Shown: positions 37,091 to 48,371 of the stretch, piece after piece
How the letters are laid out: the number at the start of each line of letters is the position of its first letter
How positions within the stretch are numbered: the stretch's first letter is position 1
Source: Paracoccus sp. S3-43
Lineage (GTDB): Bacteria; Pseudomonadota; Alphaproteobacteria; Rhodobacterales; Rhodobacteraceae
Assembly (NCBI RefSeq): GCF_029027965.1
Contig: NZ_CP119082.1
Coordinates: 1-64,000 of the forward strand
Reading direction: 5' to 3'
Length of the DNA: 64,000 nucleotides
The notes under the pieces: model-generated
Told to the model about the DNA's origin: nothing
Database searches by the model: none
The model's input: only the letters and a program-made list of their open reading frames with translations
Position numbers and translations under genes: made by a program

Positions 37091-37608
37091 CCGACATCCT
37101 CCAGGTTCTGAAACATGACCAGCCCATCGACCGGCCCAAGCCGGGGATGAAGAAACGCGCCCGGCAGGCGGCCGACAATGGCAAATCCGGCCTTCTGCCA
37201 CAAATGGACGGCATCGGCATTGGTCGAGACGACGAAGTTGAACTGCATTGCCGTGAAACCCTGTGCCGCCGCCCAGGATTTCGCGTGCTCGACCAAGGCG
37301 CGCGCGATGCCCTGGCCGCGCGCGTCCGGGTGGGTGGCGAAGGACGCATTGGCCACATGCGCCCCCGGCCCCGGACGATTCGCGCCGACATGGCTGGTGC
37401 CCAGGATCCGGCCGCCGAGCGTGGCGACAAAGGCGGTGAAGGGCCGGGCGAACCAGTCCGCCAGGGCGTCACCGCGAGAGATGTCGCGCGGGATGCAATA
37501 GGTTTCCCCCGCGCGATAGACCGGCTCCAGGATCGCCCAGATGGCACCGTGATCGGCCGGGGTCGCGGGGCGGATCTTCACCCCGCGCCCCCGGTCATTC
37601 CAGTTCAT
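37087..37608 (-). CDS. GNAT-family N-acetyltransferase
   Basis: 173 aa. The GNAT acetyl-CoA loop is visible in HPDARGQGIARALVEHAKSWAAAQGF, followed by NADAVHLWQKAGFAIVGRLPGAF. Substrate unknown. ATG 37608 overlaps the clpP-type gene by 14 bp; GTG 37581 (VKIRPATP) is a plausible alternative. Tight coupling with fghA suggests cotranscription with formaldehyde detoxification genes, but no functional link is established. Confidence 0.82.
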   Translation of the reverse strand: MNWNDRGRGVKIRPATPADHGAIWAILEPVYRAGETYCIPRDISRGDALADWFARPFTAFVATLGGRILGTSHVGANRPGPGAHVANASFATHPDARGQGIARALVEHAKSWAAAQGFTAMQFNFVVSTNADAVHLWQKAGFAIVGRLPGAFLHPRLGPVDGLVMFQNLEDVG

Positions 37609-38236
37609 CCACGCTGCGGATCACCTTGCCCAGCAACCCGTAATCCAGCGCCTCGGCCGTATTCAGCCAGAAGTCGCGCTGCGTGTCCTTTTCGATGCGC
37701 TCGACGCTCTGGCCGGTCGCCTCGGCGAAGATCTGGTTCAGCCGGTCGCGCATCAGCCGCACCTGTTCCGCCTGGATCATCATGTCCGAGGAGGTGCCGC
37801 CGATCCCGCCCGAGGGCTGGTGGATCAGAAAGCGCGTGTTGGGCAGGCAGAAGCGGTTTTCCTTCTTCGCCGCCACAAAGATCAGCGCGCCCGCGCTGGC
37901 CACCCAGCCCGACCCGATGGTGCGCACGGTCGGGCGGATGAACTTGATCACGTCATGGATCATGTCGCCTGATTCCACATGCCCGCCGGGCGAGGAAATC
38001 AGCATGTTGATCGGGCGGTCCGAGTCCTCGGCCAAGGCCAGAAGATGGGCCACGGTGCGCTGCGCCAGCTTGTCGTTGATGGTGCCCGCGACGATCACGG
38101 TGCGCGACTTGAAATACAGCTTGCCGATCTTGTCGCCTTCGGGAAGGCCCAGGCCGCCGTCCTTCTCGCCCTCGTGGCGCCGGTCATCCTCTTCCGGTTC
38201 GTCGTCGTCGTCATCGTCCAGCCACTGGTGACGCAT
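37595..38236 (-). CDS. clpP: ClpP-type ATP-dependent protease proteolytic subunit with acidic N-terminus
   Basis: 213 aa. Catalytic triad residues are Ser114 (in GWVASAGAL), His139 (LIHQPSGG) and Asp188 (DTQRDFW). The nucleophile surroundings differ from the common QAASMGA. The N-terminus is unusual: an aspartate/glutamate-rich stretch (residues 7-18) precedes the usual fold, where ClpP normally has the axial-loop region. It may be an accessory ClpP isoform rather than the main one. It sits between flhA and fghA; ribosome site AAAGGAG. Confidence 0.85.
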   Translation of the reverse strand: MRHQWLDDDDDDEPEEDDRRHEGEKDGGLGLPEGDKIGKLYFKSRTVIVAGTINDKLAQRTVAHLLALAEDSDRPINMLISSPGGHVESGDMIHDVIKFIRPTVRTIGSGWVASAGALIFVAAKKENRFCLPNTRFLIHQPSGGIGGTSSDMMIQAEQVRLMRDRLNQIFAEATGQSVERIEKDTQRDFWLNTAEALDYGLLGKVIRSVDELE

Positions 38237-38263
38237 CGGCCTGCTCCTTTATTCCTCATGGCG

Positions 38264-38287
38264 ACGGCGGGACCATGGCCCCGCCGT
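38264..38287. terminator. Hairpin between flhA and the clpP-type gene
   Basis: ACGGCGGG (38264-38271) pairs with CCCGCCGT (38280-38287) around an 8-base loop. The T-rich tail (TCTTTT) follows on the plus strand only, while the flanking genes run on the minus strand. On the minus strand it would be a leader hairpin upstream of the clpP-type gene. Confidence 0.4.
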
Positions 38288-38313
38288 TCTTTTACCTATG
38301 CAGGGATGAACGA

Positions 38314-39444
<1,131 letters not shown>

Positions 39445-39533
39445 CGCTATTCTCCTATCCGTTCGGGCGTTCTCTTATAAAGCCACAGGGGCCGCGAGGC
39501 GGCCTTGGTTGTGCGCGGGACTCGCTTGCGCCG

Positions 39534-40118
39534 TCAAGCCGCCAGCTTGCCGGTCCGGTTGGCGACATGGGTGGCAATGGCGTCCATCAGGGGCGGCGAC
39601 AACGTGTCATAGGGTTCCAGCCCCAATTCGCGCAGGCGCGCGCGGATGCCGCCCATCCGCGACGGATCGACGCCGGATTCGATGACAGAACTGACAAAGG
39701 CCGCGAATTCCGGGGCCGACCAGCCATCCTCGGAAGACAATTCGGTATGCACGAAATCCAGGCCGTAGAACGGGTGGTCCTTGTTCTCGATCCGTCCATA
39801 CATGTGGACGCCGCAACCCGTGCAGGCGTAACGCTGGATCGGCGCGTCCTTGTTGACGATCTGCAACCTGTCGGCGTTCTCCAGAACCTCGACCGCCTCG
39901 CGCGCCACGACGGCGACCTGGCTGAAGATCGCCCCATCGGGTTTCCAGCATTTGGTGCAGCCGCAGACATGGTTATGCGCGGTCTGCGCCCCGACCCGGA
40001 CCTTGACGGGGTTCGTCGCGCATTTGCAGGTCAGGATCCCGCCCGAAAAACCGGCATGGCCTTGCCTGACGCCATTGTCCACGGCGGGGTGAATCAGCAC
40101 CCCCTCGGTCCTGGCCAT
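39534..40118 (-). CDS. gfa: S-(hydroxymethyl)glutathione synthase (glutathione-dependent formaldehyde-activating enzyme)
   Basis: 194 aa. Gfa speeds adduct formation between formaldehyde and glutathione, the first step of this route. Zinc-binding Cys motifs are CKC near residue 32, [13 protein letters not shown], and [11 protein letters not shown]. Start ATG 40118 follows GGGAGGGAAGG, a strong ribosome site; the frame upstream of it is ignored. It lies 89 bp before flhA in the same direction. Confidence 0.94.
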   Translation of the reverse strand: MARTEGVLIHPAVDNGVRQGHAGFSGGILTCKCATNPVKVRVGAQTAHNHVCGCTKCWKPDGAIFSQVAVVAREAVEVLENADRLQIVNKDAPIQRYACTGCGVHMYGRIENKDHPFYGLDFVHTELSSEDGWSAPEFAAFVSSVIESGVDPSRMGGIRARLRELGLEPYDTLSPPLMDAIATHVANRTGKLAA

Positions 40119-40204
40119 GGTCCTTCCCTCCCGATGAGCCCGTCTCGTCAACGTCGCGCCATCGGGAGCTTTCGGCAAGTCAGCGGAAGGTTGTAGCAAA
40201 CCCC

Positions 40205-40735
40205 TTAGCTGGCAGGGGTCGAGGATACGCCGACCTTGGCCGGGCGCAGCAGCCTGTCATGCAGGCGGAAGCCGTTGTCCATGACCTGGATGATCTCGCC
40301 CTGGACGGTGCCGGGGACGGCGGCCTCGAACATCGCCTCGTGTTCCAGCGGGTCGAACCTGTCGCCCGGCTTGGGAGTGATCACGGCGATGCCGTGCTTG
40401 GCGAAGACGTTCGACAGCTCGCGCAGGGTCAGCTCCACGCCCTCGATCAGGGCGGCGGCCGCGGTGCGCTGTTCCTCGCCCGCCGCGTCCAGGGCGCGGG
40501 TCAGCGCGTCATGGACCGGCAGCAGGTCGCGGGCCAGGCGCGAGCCGCCATATTGTTCGGCGTCGCGGCGGTCCTTGTCGGCGCGCTTGCGCGAGTTTTC
40601 GGCATCCGCCAGGGCGCGCAGGAACTTGTCGCGGTATTCGTCGCGTTCGGCGGTCAGGACCGCGATCTCGTCCGCCGGGTCGGCCAGCGGATCCGCCAGG
40701 ATGTCGTCACTGGGCTGTTCGTTCTGCTCGTTCAT
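40205..40735 (-). CDS. grpE: Nucleotide exchange factor GrpE
   Basis: 176-aa cofactor that releases ADP from DnaK. The long N-terminal coiled coil (about 25-80, [27 protein letters not shown] in outline) and the C-terminal beta domain with [14 protein letters not shown] and [20 protein letters not shown] are present. ATG 40735 is best placed 9 nt after GGAAAGG; ATG 40744, which overlaps the hrcA stop, is the alternative. It is cotranscribed with hrcA. Confidence 0.95.
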   Translation of the reverse strand: MNEQNEQPSDDILADPLADPADEIAVLTAERDEYRDKFLRALADAENSRKRADKDRRDAEQYGGSRLARDLLPVHDALTRALDAAGEEQRTAAAALIEGVELTLRELSNVFAKHGIAVITPKPGDRFDPLEHEAMFEAAVPGTVQGEIIQVMDNGFRLHDRLLRPAKVGVSSTPAS

Positions 40736-40740
40736 CACTC

Positions 40741-41796
40741 TCATCCTTTCCGGCCGGACAGGGCCCGCCCGACCAGCTGCGCGGTATAGTCGACGATCGG
40801 CACGATGCGGCCGTAATTCAGCCGTGTCGGTCCGATCACGCCCACCGCGCCTACAATCTTCCGGTCGGCATTCATATAGGGCGAAACCACCAGAGCGGAA
40901 CCCGAAAGCGAAAAAAGCTTGTTTTCGGATCCGATGAAGATCCGCACCCCCTCGCCCTTCTCGGCCAGTTCCAGGAATTCCACGATGTCGCGCTTGCGTT
41001 CCAGGTCGTCGAACAGCACCCGGATGCGGTCCAGATCGGCGACCTCCTGGTCCAGAAGGTTCGCGCGCCCGCGCACGATCAGGCGCGGGTCGGACGATTC
41101 GGCATCCCACAGCGCCAGCCCCGACTGGACCAGCTCGGCGGCCAGCACATCCAGTTCCCGACGCCGCGCGGCGATCTCGCGGCCGATCTGACCGCGCAGT
41201 TCCGACAGGGTCTTCCCCTCGGCCATGGCGTTGAGGAAATTCCCCGCCTCACGCATGGACGAGGGCGTCTGGCCCGCGGGCGGGGTGAACAGGCGGTTTT
41301 CCACATGCCCGTCGGCGAAGACCAGCACCACAAGCGCGCGGTCGGGGCCAAGGCTGACGAATTCGATATGGCGGATCGGCGCCTCGTGCCGGGGCATCAG
41401 CACCAGGGACGCGCCGCGCGTGATCGCCGACAGCGCCGTGCTGACCCGGTCCAGCAGCACGCCGGTATCGGGATCGTCGTTGCCCAGCGTCTGGTCGATG
41501 GCGGCGCGGTCGGTGGCGTTGACGGTGTCGACCTCCATCATCCCGTCCACGAACAGCCGCAGCCCCTGTTGCGAGGGCATCCGCCCGGCCGAGACATGCG
41601 GGCTGTCCAGCAGCCCCATGTATTCCAGATCCTGCATGACGTTCCTGACCGTCGCCGCGCTGAGCTTTTCGGACAGCGCGCGCGTCAGGGTCCGCGATCC
41701 CACGGGTTCGCCGGTTTCCAGATAGGTCTCGACCACGCGGCGGAAGATCTCGCGCGAGCGGTCGTTCAGATCCTGCAGGGGCGATGTCTGGTCCAT
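40741..41796 (-). CDS. hrcA: Heat-inducible transcription repressor HrcA
   Basis: 351 aa. The N-terminal winged helix ([20 protein letters not shown], then SRTLTR) is followed by the HrcA sensor domain ([45 protein letters not shown]). It represses chaperone genes through CIRCE sites. No CIRCE inverted repeat is visible in the 70 bp divergent region with rph. ATG 41796 was chosen over the long upstream open frame, which is antisense to rph. Confidence 0.95.
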   Translation of the reverse strand: MDQTSPLQDLNDRSREIFRRVVETYLETGEPVGSRTLTRALSEKLSAATVRNVMQDLEYMGLLDSPHVSAGRMPSQQGLRLFVDGMMEVDTVNATDRAAIDQTLGNDDPDTGVLLDRVSTALSAITRGASLVLMPRHEAPIRHIEFVSLGPDRALVVLVFADGHVENRLFTPPAGQTPSSMREAGNFLNAMAEGKTLSELRGQIGREIAARRRELDVLAAELVQSGLALWDAESSDPRLIVRGRANLLDQEVADLDRIRVLFDDLERKRDIVEFLELAEKGEGVRIFIGSENKLFSLSGSALVVSPYMNADRKIVGAVGVIGPTRLNYGRIVPIVDYTAQLVGRALSGRKG

Positions 41797-41866
41797 GTCC
41801 CTCGCGGGGTTGCGTGATGGGCCGCCGGGGCGGTATGGGGCAGCGATCTTCGCGAAAGGAATGACC

Positions 41867-42580
41867 ATGCGCCCCTCTGGCCGGAATCTAAGCCAAATGC
41901 GTCCGATTTCAATCGAAACCGGCGTGATGGCCCATGCCGAAGGGTCGTGCCTGATCCGGGTCGGCAACACCCATGTGCTGTGCACCGCCTCGCTTGAGGA
42001 AACGCCGCCGCGTTTTCTGAAGGGCACCGGCCTGGGCTGGGTCACGGCGGAATACGGGATGCTGCCGCGCGCCACCAACACTCGCAACCGGCGCGAGGCG
42101 GCGGCGGGCAGGCAATCGGGGCGCACCCAGGAAATCCAGCGGCTGATCGGGCGGTCCTTGCGCGCGGGCGTGGATCGCAGCGCGCTTGGCGAACGCCAGA
42201 TCACCATCGACTGCGACGTGATCCAGGCCGATGGCGGCACCCGCTGCGCGTCCATCACCGGCGGCTGGGTGGCGCTGCGGCTGGCGGTGAACAAGCTGCT
42301 GAAGGCGGGCGCGATCACCAGCGATCCGATCATGGACCATGTGGCGGCGGTAAGCTGCGGCATCTATGCGGGCCAGCCGGTGCTGGATCTGGACTATGCC
42401 GAGGACAGCGAGGCGGGCACCGACGGCAATTTCGTCCTGACCGGCGCGGGCCGGTTGATCGAGGTGCAGATGTCGGCCGAAGGCGCGACCTTCTCTCGCG
42501 ACCAGATGGGGCAGTTGCTGGACCTGGCCGAGGCAGGGCTGGCCGATCTGGTCGCCGCGCAGAAGGCCGCCGTGGCATGA
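41867..42580 (+). CDS. rph: Ribonuclease PH
   Basis: 237-aa phosphorolytic 3'-5' exoribonuclease that trims tRNA 3' ends. Typical features are [20 protein letters not shown] at the start, the phosphate-binding region [18 protein letters not shown], and [20 protein letters not shown] with the catalytic acids. ATG 41867 has AAGGA 6 nt upstream; ATG 41861 is too close to that site. The stop overlaps the rdgB start. Confidence 0.96.
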   Translation: MRPSGRNLSQMRPISIETGVMAHAEGSCLIRVGNTHVLCTASLEETPPRFLKGTGLGWVTAEYGMLPRATNTRNRREAAAGRQSGRTQEIQRLIGRSLRAGVDRSALGERQITIDCDVIQADGGTRCASITGGWVALRLAVNKLLKAGAITSDPIMDHVAAVSCGIYAGQPVLDLDYAEDSEAGTDGNFVLTGAGRLIEVQMSAEGATFSRDQMGQLLDLAEAGLADLVAAQKAAVA

Positions 42581-43185
42581 GGGCCTTTACCGACAAGCGC
42601 CTGCTGGTCGCCACCCGTAATGCGGGCAAGCTGGACGAGATGCGCGCCCTGCTGGCCCCTTACGGCGTCGAGGTCGTAGGCGCCGCCGAGGCGGGCCTGC
42701 CCGAGCCTGCCGAGACCGAGGACAGCTTCGTCGGCAATGCCCGCATCAAGGCCCGCGCCGCCGTAAAGGCCGCCGGCCTGCCCGCGCTGTCCGACGACAG
42801 CGGCATCTGCGTCGATGCGCTTGACGGCGCGCCGGGCGTCCACACCGCCGACTGGGCCGAGACCGGCCAGGGCCGCGATTTCCGGATGGCCATGCAGCGC
42901 ACCTGGGACGAGCTTGAGGCGCGCAACGCCCCGGCCCCGCGCCGCGCGCAATTCCGCTGCACGCTGGTGCTGATGTGGCCCGACGGCCATGACGAGGTGT
43001 TCGAGGGCGTGTTGCCCGGCCAGGTCGTCTGGCCGCCGCGCGGGGTTGAAGGCCACGGCTATGACCCCATCTTCATGCCGGACGGGCACGATGTGACCCT
43101 GGGCGAGATGCCGCCCGCGATGAAGAACAGCCTCAGCCACCGGGCGCGGGCGGTGGACCAGATGATAAGGGCCAGCTTTGCATAG
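42577..43185 (+). CDS. rdgB: RdgB/HAM1 family non-canonical purine NTP pyrophosphatase
   Basis: 202 aa. Hydrolyses dITP, XTP and related nucleotides to keep them out of DNA. Motifs: [14 protein letters not shown] at the start, [28 protein letters not shown], and the C-terminal [10 protein letters not shown]. It overlaps rph by four bases (ATGA) and the RidA-like gene by eight. Confidence 0.96.
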   Translation: MRAFTDKRLLVATRNAGKLDEMRALLAPYGVEVVGAAEAGLPEPAETEDSFVGNARIKARAAVKAAGLPALSDDSGICVDALDGAPGVHTADWAETGQGRDFRMAMQRTWDELEARNAPAPRRAQFRCTLVLMWPDGHDEVFEGVLPGQVVWPPRGVEGHGYDPIFMPDGHDVTLGEMPPAMKNSLSHRARAVDQMIRASFA

Positions 43186-43552
43186 GATCTCGACCGGATC
43201 GCCCTTTGAGGCCGCGATGGGCTACAGCCGCGCGGTGGTTAAGGGCGGCTGGTGCTTCCTGTCGGGCGTCACCGGCTATGATTATGCCACGATGACCATG
43301 CCCGAGGATCCGGCCCAACAGGCGCGGAACTGTTTTGCCACGATCTTTTCGGTGCTGGACCAAGCAGGCTTCACCCCCGGCGACATCGTGCGCGTGCAAT
43401 ACACCGTCACCGACGCCGCCCTGGTCGAGGCGATCACCCCGGTTCTGGGCGAGGCCCTGGGCACCATCCGCCCCGCCGCGACCATGGTCGTCGCCGGGCT
43501 GATCCGGCCCGAGATGAAGGTCGAGATCGAAGTGACGGCGTTTCGCGGATGA
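43178..43552 (+). CDS. RidA family protein
   Basis: 124-aa member of the RidA/YjgF/Rid enamine-imine deaminase superfamily. The body is typical (FLSGVTGYDYATMTMPED, IFSVLDQAGFTPGDIVRVQYTVTD). The catalytic Arg usually found near the end of classic RidA is not evident (AATMVVAGLIRPEMKVEIEVTA), so it is probably one of the Rid subfamilies rather than RidA itself. The start is TTG 43178, 4 nt after AAGGGCCAG; a later start would shorten a conserved N-terminus. Confidence 0.85.
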   Translation: MHRISTGSPFEAAMGYSRAVVKGGWCFLSGVTGYDYATMTMPEDPAQQARNCFATIFSVLDQAGFTPGDIVRVQYTVTDAALVEAITPVLGEALGTIRPAATMVVAGLIRPEMKVEIEVTAFRG

Positions 43553-44733
43553 TCCTGCCGGGGCCTGACAGCTTTTCGGATGCGGACTGGCGGGCCGGGG
43601 GATTCGGCCTCTATGTCCACTGGCCCTTCTGCCAGGCGAAATGCCCCTATTGCGACTTCAACAGCCATGTCGTGCCTGCGGTGGACCAGGCCCGCTGGGC
43701 CGCCGCGCTGTCCTCCGAAATCGCCCGGCTTGGCGCGGAACTGCCGGGCCGCCACCTGGGCAGCATCTTCTTTGGCGGCGGCACGCCGTCCCTGATGCTG
43801 CCGGAAACCGTCGATGCGGTGCTGCGCGCCGCCCGCGCCGCCTGGGGTTTCGCCAACGATATCGAGATCACGCTGGAAGCCAACCCGACCAGCGTCGAAC
43901 GCGGCCGCTTCCAGGGTTTCGCCGATGCCGGGGTCAACCGGCTGTCGATGGGCATCCAGGCGCTGAACGACGCCGACCTGCGCCGTCTTGGCCGGATGCA
44001 TTCCGTGGCCGAGGCCCGCGCGGCCTTCGACGTGGCGCGGTCCTGCTTCGGCCGGGTCAGCTTCGATCTGATCTATGCCCGGCAGGGCCAGACCCGCGAC
44101 GCCTGGCGCGCGGAACTGGGCCGGGCGCTGGCGATGGCGGTCGATCACCTGTCGCTGTATCAGTTGACCATCGAACCCGGCACCGCCTTCGGTGCCCGCG
44201 CGGCGGCAGGCAAGCTGCGGGATCTGCCCGACGACGACCTGGCCGCCGACATGTATCTGGAAACCCAGGACATCTGCGAGGCGGCGGGGATGGCGGGATA
44301 CGAGACCTCGAACCACGCCCGCCCCGGTTCGGAAAGCCGCCACAATCTGGTCTATTGGCGGCAAGGCGACTGGGCGGCGGTCGGGCCGGGCGCGCATGGG
44401 CGGATCACCCTTCCGCAGGGCCGCTTGGCGACCGAGGCGCATCGCGCCCCCGGCGCCTGGCTTCACGCCGTCGAGACCCAGGGAACGGGGGAATCCCTGC
44501 GCGAGTTGGTGCCGATGGATGAACAGGCCACGGAATACCTGCTGATGTCGCTGCGATTGTCCGAGGGCCTGGATCTGGCCCGCCATGCCCGCTTGGCGGG
44601 GGCGCCCCTGGACCCTGCCACCATCGGCCGCCTGGCCGATCTGGGCATGGTCGAGACGCAGGGCGGGCAGTTGCGGGCCACCCGCGACGGGCGCCCGCTG
44701 CTGAACGCCATCCTGCGCGAACTGGCGGCCTGA
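43549..44733 (+). CDS. hemW: HemW (radical SAM haem chaperone, formerly HemN-like)
   Basis: 394-aa radical SAM protein. The CxxxCxxC motif is at Cys28, Cys32 and Cys35 (HWPFCQAKCPYCDFNS), followed by FFGGGTPSLM and the C-terminal HemN domain (ATEYLLMSLRLSEGLDL). It lacks the extra features of true coproporphyrinogen oxidase and belongs to the haem-trafficking HemW group. Conserved neighbour of rdgB in many alphaproteobacteria. Overlaps the RidA-like gene (ATGA). Confidence 0.95.
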   Translation: MILPGPDSFSDADWRAGGFGLYVHWPFCQAKCPYCDFNSHVVPAVDQARWAAALSSEIARLGAELPGRHLGSIFFGGGTPSLMLPETVDAVLRAARAAWGFANDIEITLEANPTSVERGRFQGFADAGVNRLSMGIQALNDADLRRLGRMHSVAEARAAFDVARSCFGRVSFDLIYARQGQTRDAWRAELGRALAMAVDHLSLYQLTIEPGTAFGARAAAGKLRDLPDDDLAADMYLETQDICEAAGMAGYETSNHARPGSESRHNLVYWRQGDWAAVGPGAHGRITLPQGRLATEAHRAPGAWLHAVETQGTGESLRELVPMDEQATEYLLMSLRLSEGLDLARHARLAGAPLDPATIGRLADLGMVETQGGQLRATRDGRPLLNAILRELAA

Positions 44734-44734
44734 G

Positions 44735-45088
44735 ATGCGGCGGATGTGGTATGTCCTCGGCATGATCGCCCTGGTCCTGGGCATCGTCGGCATCGCCCTG
44801 CCGGTCCTGCCCACGGTGCCCTTCCTGCTGCTGGCGGCGGCGGCGTTCGCGCGCAGCAGCCCGCGCCTGGAACGGCGGATCCTGAATCACCCGACCTATG
44901 GCCCGCCGGTCCGGGCCTGGCGGGAACGCGGCGCCATCAGCCGGCTGGCGAAGATCTGGGCGACGCTGGCGATGGCCTGCGGCGTGGGCTTCAGCCTGAT
45001 TGCCGGAATGCCGCTGTGGGTGGTGGCGATGCAGGCGATGATCTGCACCGCCGTCGCCGCCTTCTTGGTCACCCGCCCCGAGGCCTGA
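44735..45088 (+). CDS. DUF454/YbaN family inner-membrane protein
   Basis: 117 aa with three hydrophobic segments (WYVLGMIALVLGIVGIALPV; TLAMACGVGFSLIAG; LWVVAMQAMICTAVAAFLV) and the family motif LPTVPFLLLAAAAFARSSPR followed by RILNHPTYGPPVRAW. Function unknown. It starts 1 bp after hemW and precedes mpg by 3 bp, so all are cotranscribed. Confidence 0.9.
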   Translation: MRRMWYVLGMIALVLGIVGIALPVLPTVPFLLLAAAAFARSSPRLERRILNHPTYGPPVRAWRERGAISRLAKIWATLAMACGVGFSLIAGMPLWVVAMQAMICTAVAAFLVTRPEA

Positions 45089-45091
45089 TCC

Positions 45092-45655
45092 ATGACCGGC
45101 CCGCTTGCCGACCGGATCCTTGGGCTGGGCGCGGTGGATCTGGCCCGCCGCCTGATCGGGGCGACGCTGATGGTGCGCGGCGCGGGCGGCACCATCATCG
45201 AGACCGAGGCCTATCGCCGCGACGATCCCGCATCCCACAGCTTTCGCGGCCCGACGCCGCGCAACGCCTCGATGTTCGGACCGGCGGGCCACGCCTATGT
45301 CTATCGCTCCTACGGCATCCACCTGTGCCTGAACGTGGTCGCCCGTCCGGGCGAGGCCGTCCTGATCCGCGCCCTGGCCCCCACCACGGGGATCGCGGCG
45401 ATGACGGCGCGCCGGAACAGCCCCTTGCTGTGCAGCGGACCGGGGCGGCTGGCTCAGGCGCTTGGCATCGGGGTCGAGGACGACGGCAGGGCCTTCGACG
45501 GAACCGATTTCGCCATCGCCCTGCCTCCGGCCCCGCCGGATCTGCTGGTCGGCCCGCGCATCGGCATCAGCCGGGCGCAGGATCTGCCCTGGCGCTTCGG
45601 CCTGGCGGGGATTCGCGGCCACAGCCGCCCGTTCCCGCCGCAGGCGCGGTCCTAG
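45092..45655 (+). CDS. mpg: DNA-3-methyladenine glycosylase (AAG/MPG family)
   Basis: 187 aa. Removes alkylated purines such as 3-methyladenine from DNA. Motifs: [36 protein letters not shown] with the catalytic Glu, and [28 protein letters not shown] with the Tyr/His pocket. Last gene of the plus-strand housekeeping run. Its stop shares a CTAG palindrome with the stop of the convergent aconitase X gene. Confidence 0.95.
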   Translation: MTGPLADRILGLGAVDLARRLIGATLMVRGAGGTIIETEAYRRDDPASHSFRGPTPRNASMFGPAGHAYVYRSYGIHLCLNVVARPGEAVLIRALAPTTGIAAMTARRNSPLLCSGPGRLAQALGIGVEDDGRAFDGTDFAIALPPAPPDLLVGPRIGISRAQDLPWRFGLAGIRGHSRPFPPQARS

Positions 45656-47325
45656 GAGGCCAGCCAGGCAGGCAGGGCGTCGCTGGCACGGCCCGTCAGG
45701 GCGGCCTGGATACATCCGTCCAGGCTGCCGAACCGGACCGCGCAGCCCGACAGGCCGGGACCGTAATGGGCGTATTTGCCGGAATTGGTCATCAGCGTCC
45801 GGGTCCGGTCCGGGAAGACCGGACGGGAAATCGAACACCAGCACAGGTCGGGAAGAACCTGAACGCCAGACTGTTCCAGCGCGGCCAGCGTGCCCTCGGC
45901 GCGGGCCTGGGCGAGGGTGTCGCGCCCGGCCGTCAGGATCGTGGGCACCGTGACCTGCCGGCCCCCCAGCCCCAGGGCAAGGGCGCGGCATTCGTCCAGC
46001 GAGGCATGGGGGCTGCCCAGGGCCACCAGGTCGATGCCGGACGGGCCGTCGTTCAGCAGCCGCCAGCCGTCGCGCATGTCGTCCAGCCCGATGCGGCAGC
46101 GGTCGGCGTCGGTGGCGACCTGCCCCGCCTCGGGCGTCACGCCCTCGACATGCAGCATCGGCGCGGCCGAGGTGGTGCCGAAGGCCGCGCACAGGGCCTT
46201 CAGCGCCTCGGTGCCCGGCCGGGCGGCGGCCAGCCCGCGCAACAGCGGGATGCGGTCGGGCGACAGCTTTCCGGCCAGCCAGCCCAGCAAGGGCCAGACT
46301 GCGTCGTCGGCCCCGGCGGGCATGGCCAGGTCGATGATCCGCCGCGCCTGGCGATGCCGGTCCAGATAGACGCCCGACAGGGGCGCGCGACCGGTCATGG
46401 CGATGCACAGGTCCAGGAAATCGGGATGCTTGGCGGTCCGCGCGCCCAGGACGCTGTTGGCAAAGATCACCGCGTTCGATTCCGCCCAGGCGACCGCCTC
46501 GCCCGCCGCGGGGGCGCTGTCCAGAAGATAGGGCGAACAGGTGAAGGTCGGTCGGCAGCCCATCGCCACATAGGCATCGGCCAGCCGCTGCGCCGGGCGG
46601 CCGAAATCGGGCGGCACGCCCTGCGCCCGCCAGTTGGCATGATCGACCGAGATCGCGTTCATGGTGGTCGGCACCCGGACCCGCGCGCCCAGCGACGCCA
46701 TCCGTTCGGCGAAGGTCAGGTTGGCCGGGCTGGCATAGATGCAGCCGTCGATATGGGCCTGGGTCACATCCACCAGCCGTTCGGCCCCCTGCTGGGCGGC
46801 CATCGCGCAGACGATCCGCATGGCCAGCGCGGTCGCCGTGCCGTCGACGCCCTCCAGCATCGCGCGGTCCCGCCCGGTCAGGTCCAGCAGGGCCGTGGCG
46901 GGCGGGCGGACCGGGATCGCCAGATCCCCCGCGACGATGCCGTCCACGCCGATCCGCGCCGCGTCCCGGCCCGCCAGGGCGGCGAAGTCCGGGGGCGCCA
47001 GGCGCAGCACCGGCAGGGGGCGGCCGAACATCTCGGCCGCGATCAGGGCGCCCAAGGTCACGACATCCTCGGGTTCGGAAAAGATCAGCGCCGCCGGGCC
47101 GCGCCCGGACAGGACCAGATCCAGCAGGACGCCCGACCCGGTGCAGGATCCGCGCGTCGACGGCATCATCAGCACCGTCCCCGTGACGGCGCGGCCATGC
47201 AGCGGGTGATGCACGTCGATCACCGTCCTCGTGGCCGGATCCACCCCGCCCCAGAAGCTGAGCGGTTCGTCGCAGGCCAGGACCGGCCCTTCCGCGACGC
47301 CCGGCAGGATCGACAGCGCCGTCAC
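45652..47325 (-). CDS. Aconitase X (fused), probable cis-3-hydroxy-L-proline dehydratase
   Basis: 557 aa. The N-terminal swivel domain (about 1-130; [26 protein letters not shown]) is fused to the catalytic aconitase X domain (about 140-557; SHIDGC-type [44 protein letters not shown]). Aconitase X enzymes next to hydroxyproline genes are known cis-3-hydroxy-L-proline dehydratases giving delta1-pyrroline-2-carboxylate. GTG 47325 overlaps the stop of the proline-racemase-family gene (GTGA). Final gene of the hydroxyproline operon. Confidence 0.88.
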   Translation of the reverse strand: MTALSILPGVAEGPVLACDEPLSFWGGVDPATRTVIDVHHPLHGRAVTGTVLMMPSTRGSCTGSGVLLDLVLSGRGPAALIFSEPEDVVTLGALIAAEMFGRPLPVLRLAPPDFAALAGRDAARIGVDGIVAGDLAIPVRPPATALLDLTGRDRAMLEGVDGTATALAMRIVCAMAAQQGAERLVDVTQAHIDGCIYASPANLTFAERMASLGARVRVPTTMNAISVDHANWRAQGVPPDFGRPAQRLADAYVAMGCRPTFTCSPYLLDSAPAAGEAVAWAESNAVIFANSVLGARTAKHPDFLDLCIAMTGRAPLSGVYLDRHRQARRIIDLAMPAGADDAVWPLLGWLAGKLSPDRIPLLRGLAAARPGTEALKALCAAFGTTSAAPMLHVEGVTPEAGQVATDADRCRIGLDDMRDGWRLLNDGPSGIDLVALGSPHASLDECRALALGLGGRQVTVPTILTAGRDTLAQARAEGTLAALEQSGVQVLPDLCWCSISRPVFPDRTRTLMTNSGKYAHYGPGLSGCAVRFGSLDGCIQAALTGRASDALPAWLAS

Positions 47326-48362
47326 TGTTTCAGCGTCGGCGTGACGCCCCAGGTGTCGGACAGCATGTATCCGGTCTGCCACGGATCCTCCGGGTCCAGG
47401 CAATAGCTGTGCTGCCCGGTGATCCAGGCCCGGCCGGTGATCTGCGGGATGATCGTGGTCCGCCCGCCGCTGTCCCGCACGTCCAGGATCCGGCCGGTGA
47501 AGCGCGATCCGATGATGGATTCGTGGATCAGCACGTCGCCCCGGCCCATCAGCCCGCGCGCCTGCAACACCGCCATCCGCGCCGAGGTGCCGGTGCCGGT
47601 GGGCGACCGGTCCGACCGGCCGGGCGAGACGATGCAGGTATTGCGCGCGACCTTGCCCGACCCGTTGAAGGGCATGGCGAATTGCACGATCGAGACGCCG
47701 CGCACATTCGGAAAGTCGGGATGGACCACATCGAACTGTTCGCGCGCGGCCTTGCGGATCTTTTCGCCCAGGGTTGCCAGGTCGCGCGCCTCGTCCGGGA
47801 CGATCCGGAAACCCAGGGCCTGCGCATCGACGATGCCGAAGAACATTCCGCCATAGGCGATGTCCAGCGGGATGGTGCCGTGGCCGGGAACCTCCAGCGC
47901 GCCGTCCAGCAGGGCGGCGAAGGCGGGGGCGTTGCGGAAGGTGACGGACCGGCACCTGCCGCCCTCGCATTCCGCCGTGATCTCGATCAAGCCGCCGGGC
48001 ATGTCCAGCTTGAAGCGGGTGACGGGTTCGACCATCGGCACCATGCCGGTTTCCAGCAGGACCGTCGCCACGCAGATCGTGTTCGACCCGGACATCGGGA
48101 CGTATTCCGTCGGCTCCATGATGATCGCGCCCGCCGCGCAGCCGGGGGTGATGGCGGGGACGATCAGGTTGACATGGCGCGCCACGGACCCGCGCGGCTC
48201 GCAGATCAGCAGGCGGCGGATATGGTCGTGATCGCGCTCCATGGCGATCATCCGCTCCATCATCGTGGCGCCCGCGGGGGGCAGGACGCCGCCGACGATC
48301 ACGTCGCCGATCTCACCTTCGGCATGGCAGCCGATCACGTTGATGGAGAGGCGGGAACGCAT
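47322..48362 (-). CDS. Proline racemase family protein with Ser/Thr active site, probable trans-3-hydroxy-L-proline dehydratase
   Basis: 346 aa. The two catalytic Cys positions of proline racemase are Ser91 (in [11 protein letters not shown]) and Thr255 (in [12 protein letters not shown]); I confirmed both codons on the DNA. Known trans-3-hydroxy-L-proline dehydratases have Thr at the second position, usually with Cys at the first, so the second residue supports a dehydratase and the first is unusual. The product would be delta1-pyrroline-2-carboxylate. It is followed by aconitase X (GTGA) and preceded by a small tautomerase. Confidence 0.82.
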   Translation of the reverse strand: MRSRLSINVIGCHAEGEIGDVIVGGVLPPAGATMMERMIAMERDHDHIRRLLICEPRGSVARHVNLIVPAITPGCAAGAIIMEPTEYVPMSGSNTICVATVLLETGMVPMVEPVTRFKLDMPGGLIEITAECEGGRCRSVTFRNAPAFAALLDGALEVPGHGTIPLDIAYGGMFFGIVDAQALGFRIVPDEARDLATLGEKIRKAAREQFDVVHPDFPNVRGVSIVQFAMPFNGSGKVARNTCIVSPGRSDRSPTGTGTSARMAVLQARGLMGRGDVLIHESIIGSRFTGRILDVRDSGGRTTIIPQITGRAWITGQHSYCLDPEDPWQTGYMLSDTWGVTPTLKQ

Positions 48363-48371
48363 CGTGCTGTC

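Noticed and set aside
41797..41866. CIRCE element in the hrcA-rph divergent region
   Set aside because: No TTAGCACTC-N9-GAGTGCTAA-like inverted repeat is present in the 70 bp.
44405..47406. Long open frames on both strands across hemW, mpg and aconitase X (667 and 886 codons)
   Set aside because: They cross several well-supported genes and have only low-complexity shadow composition.
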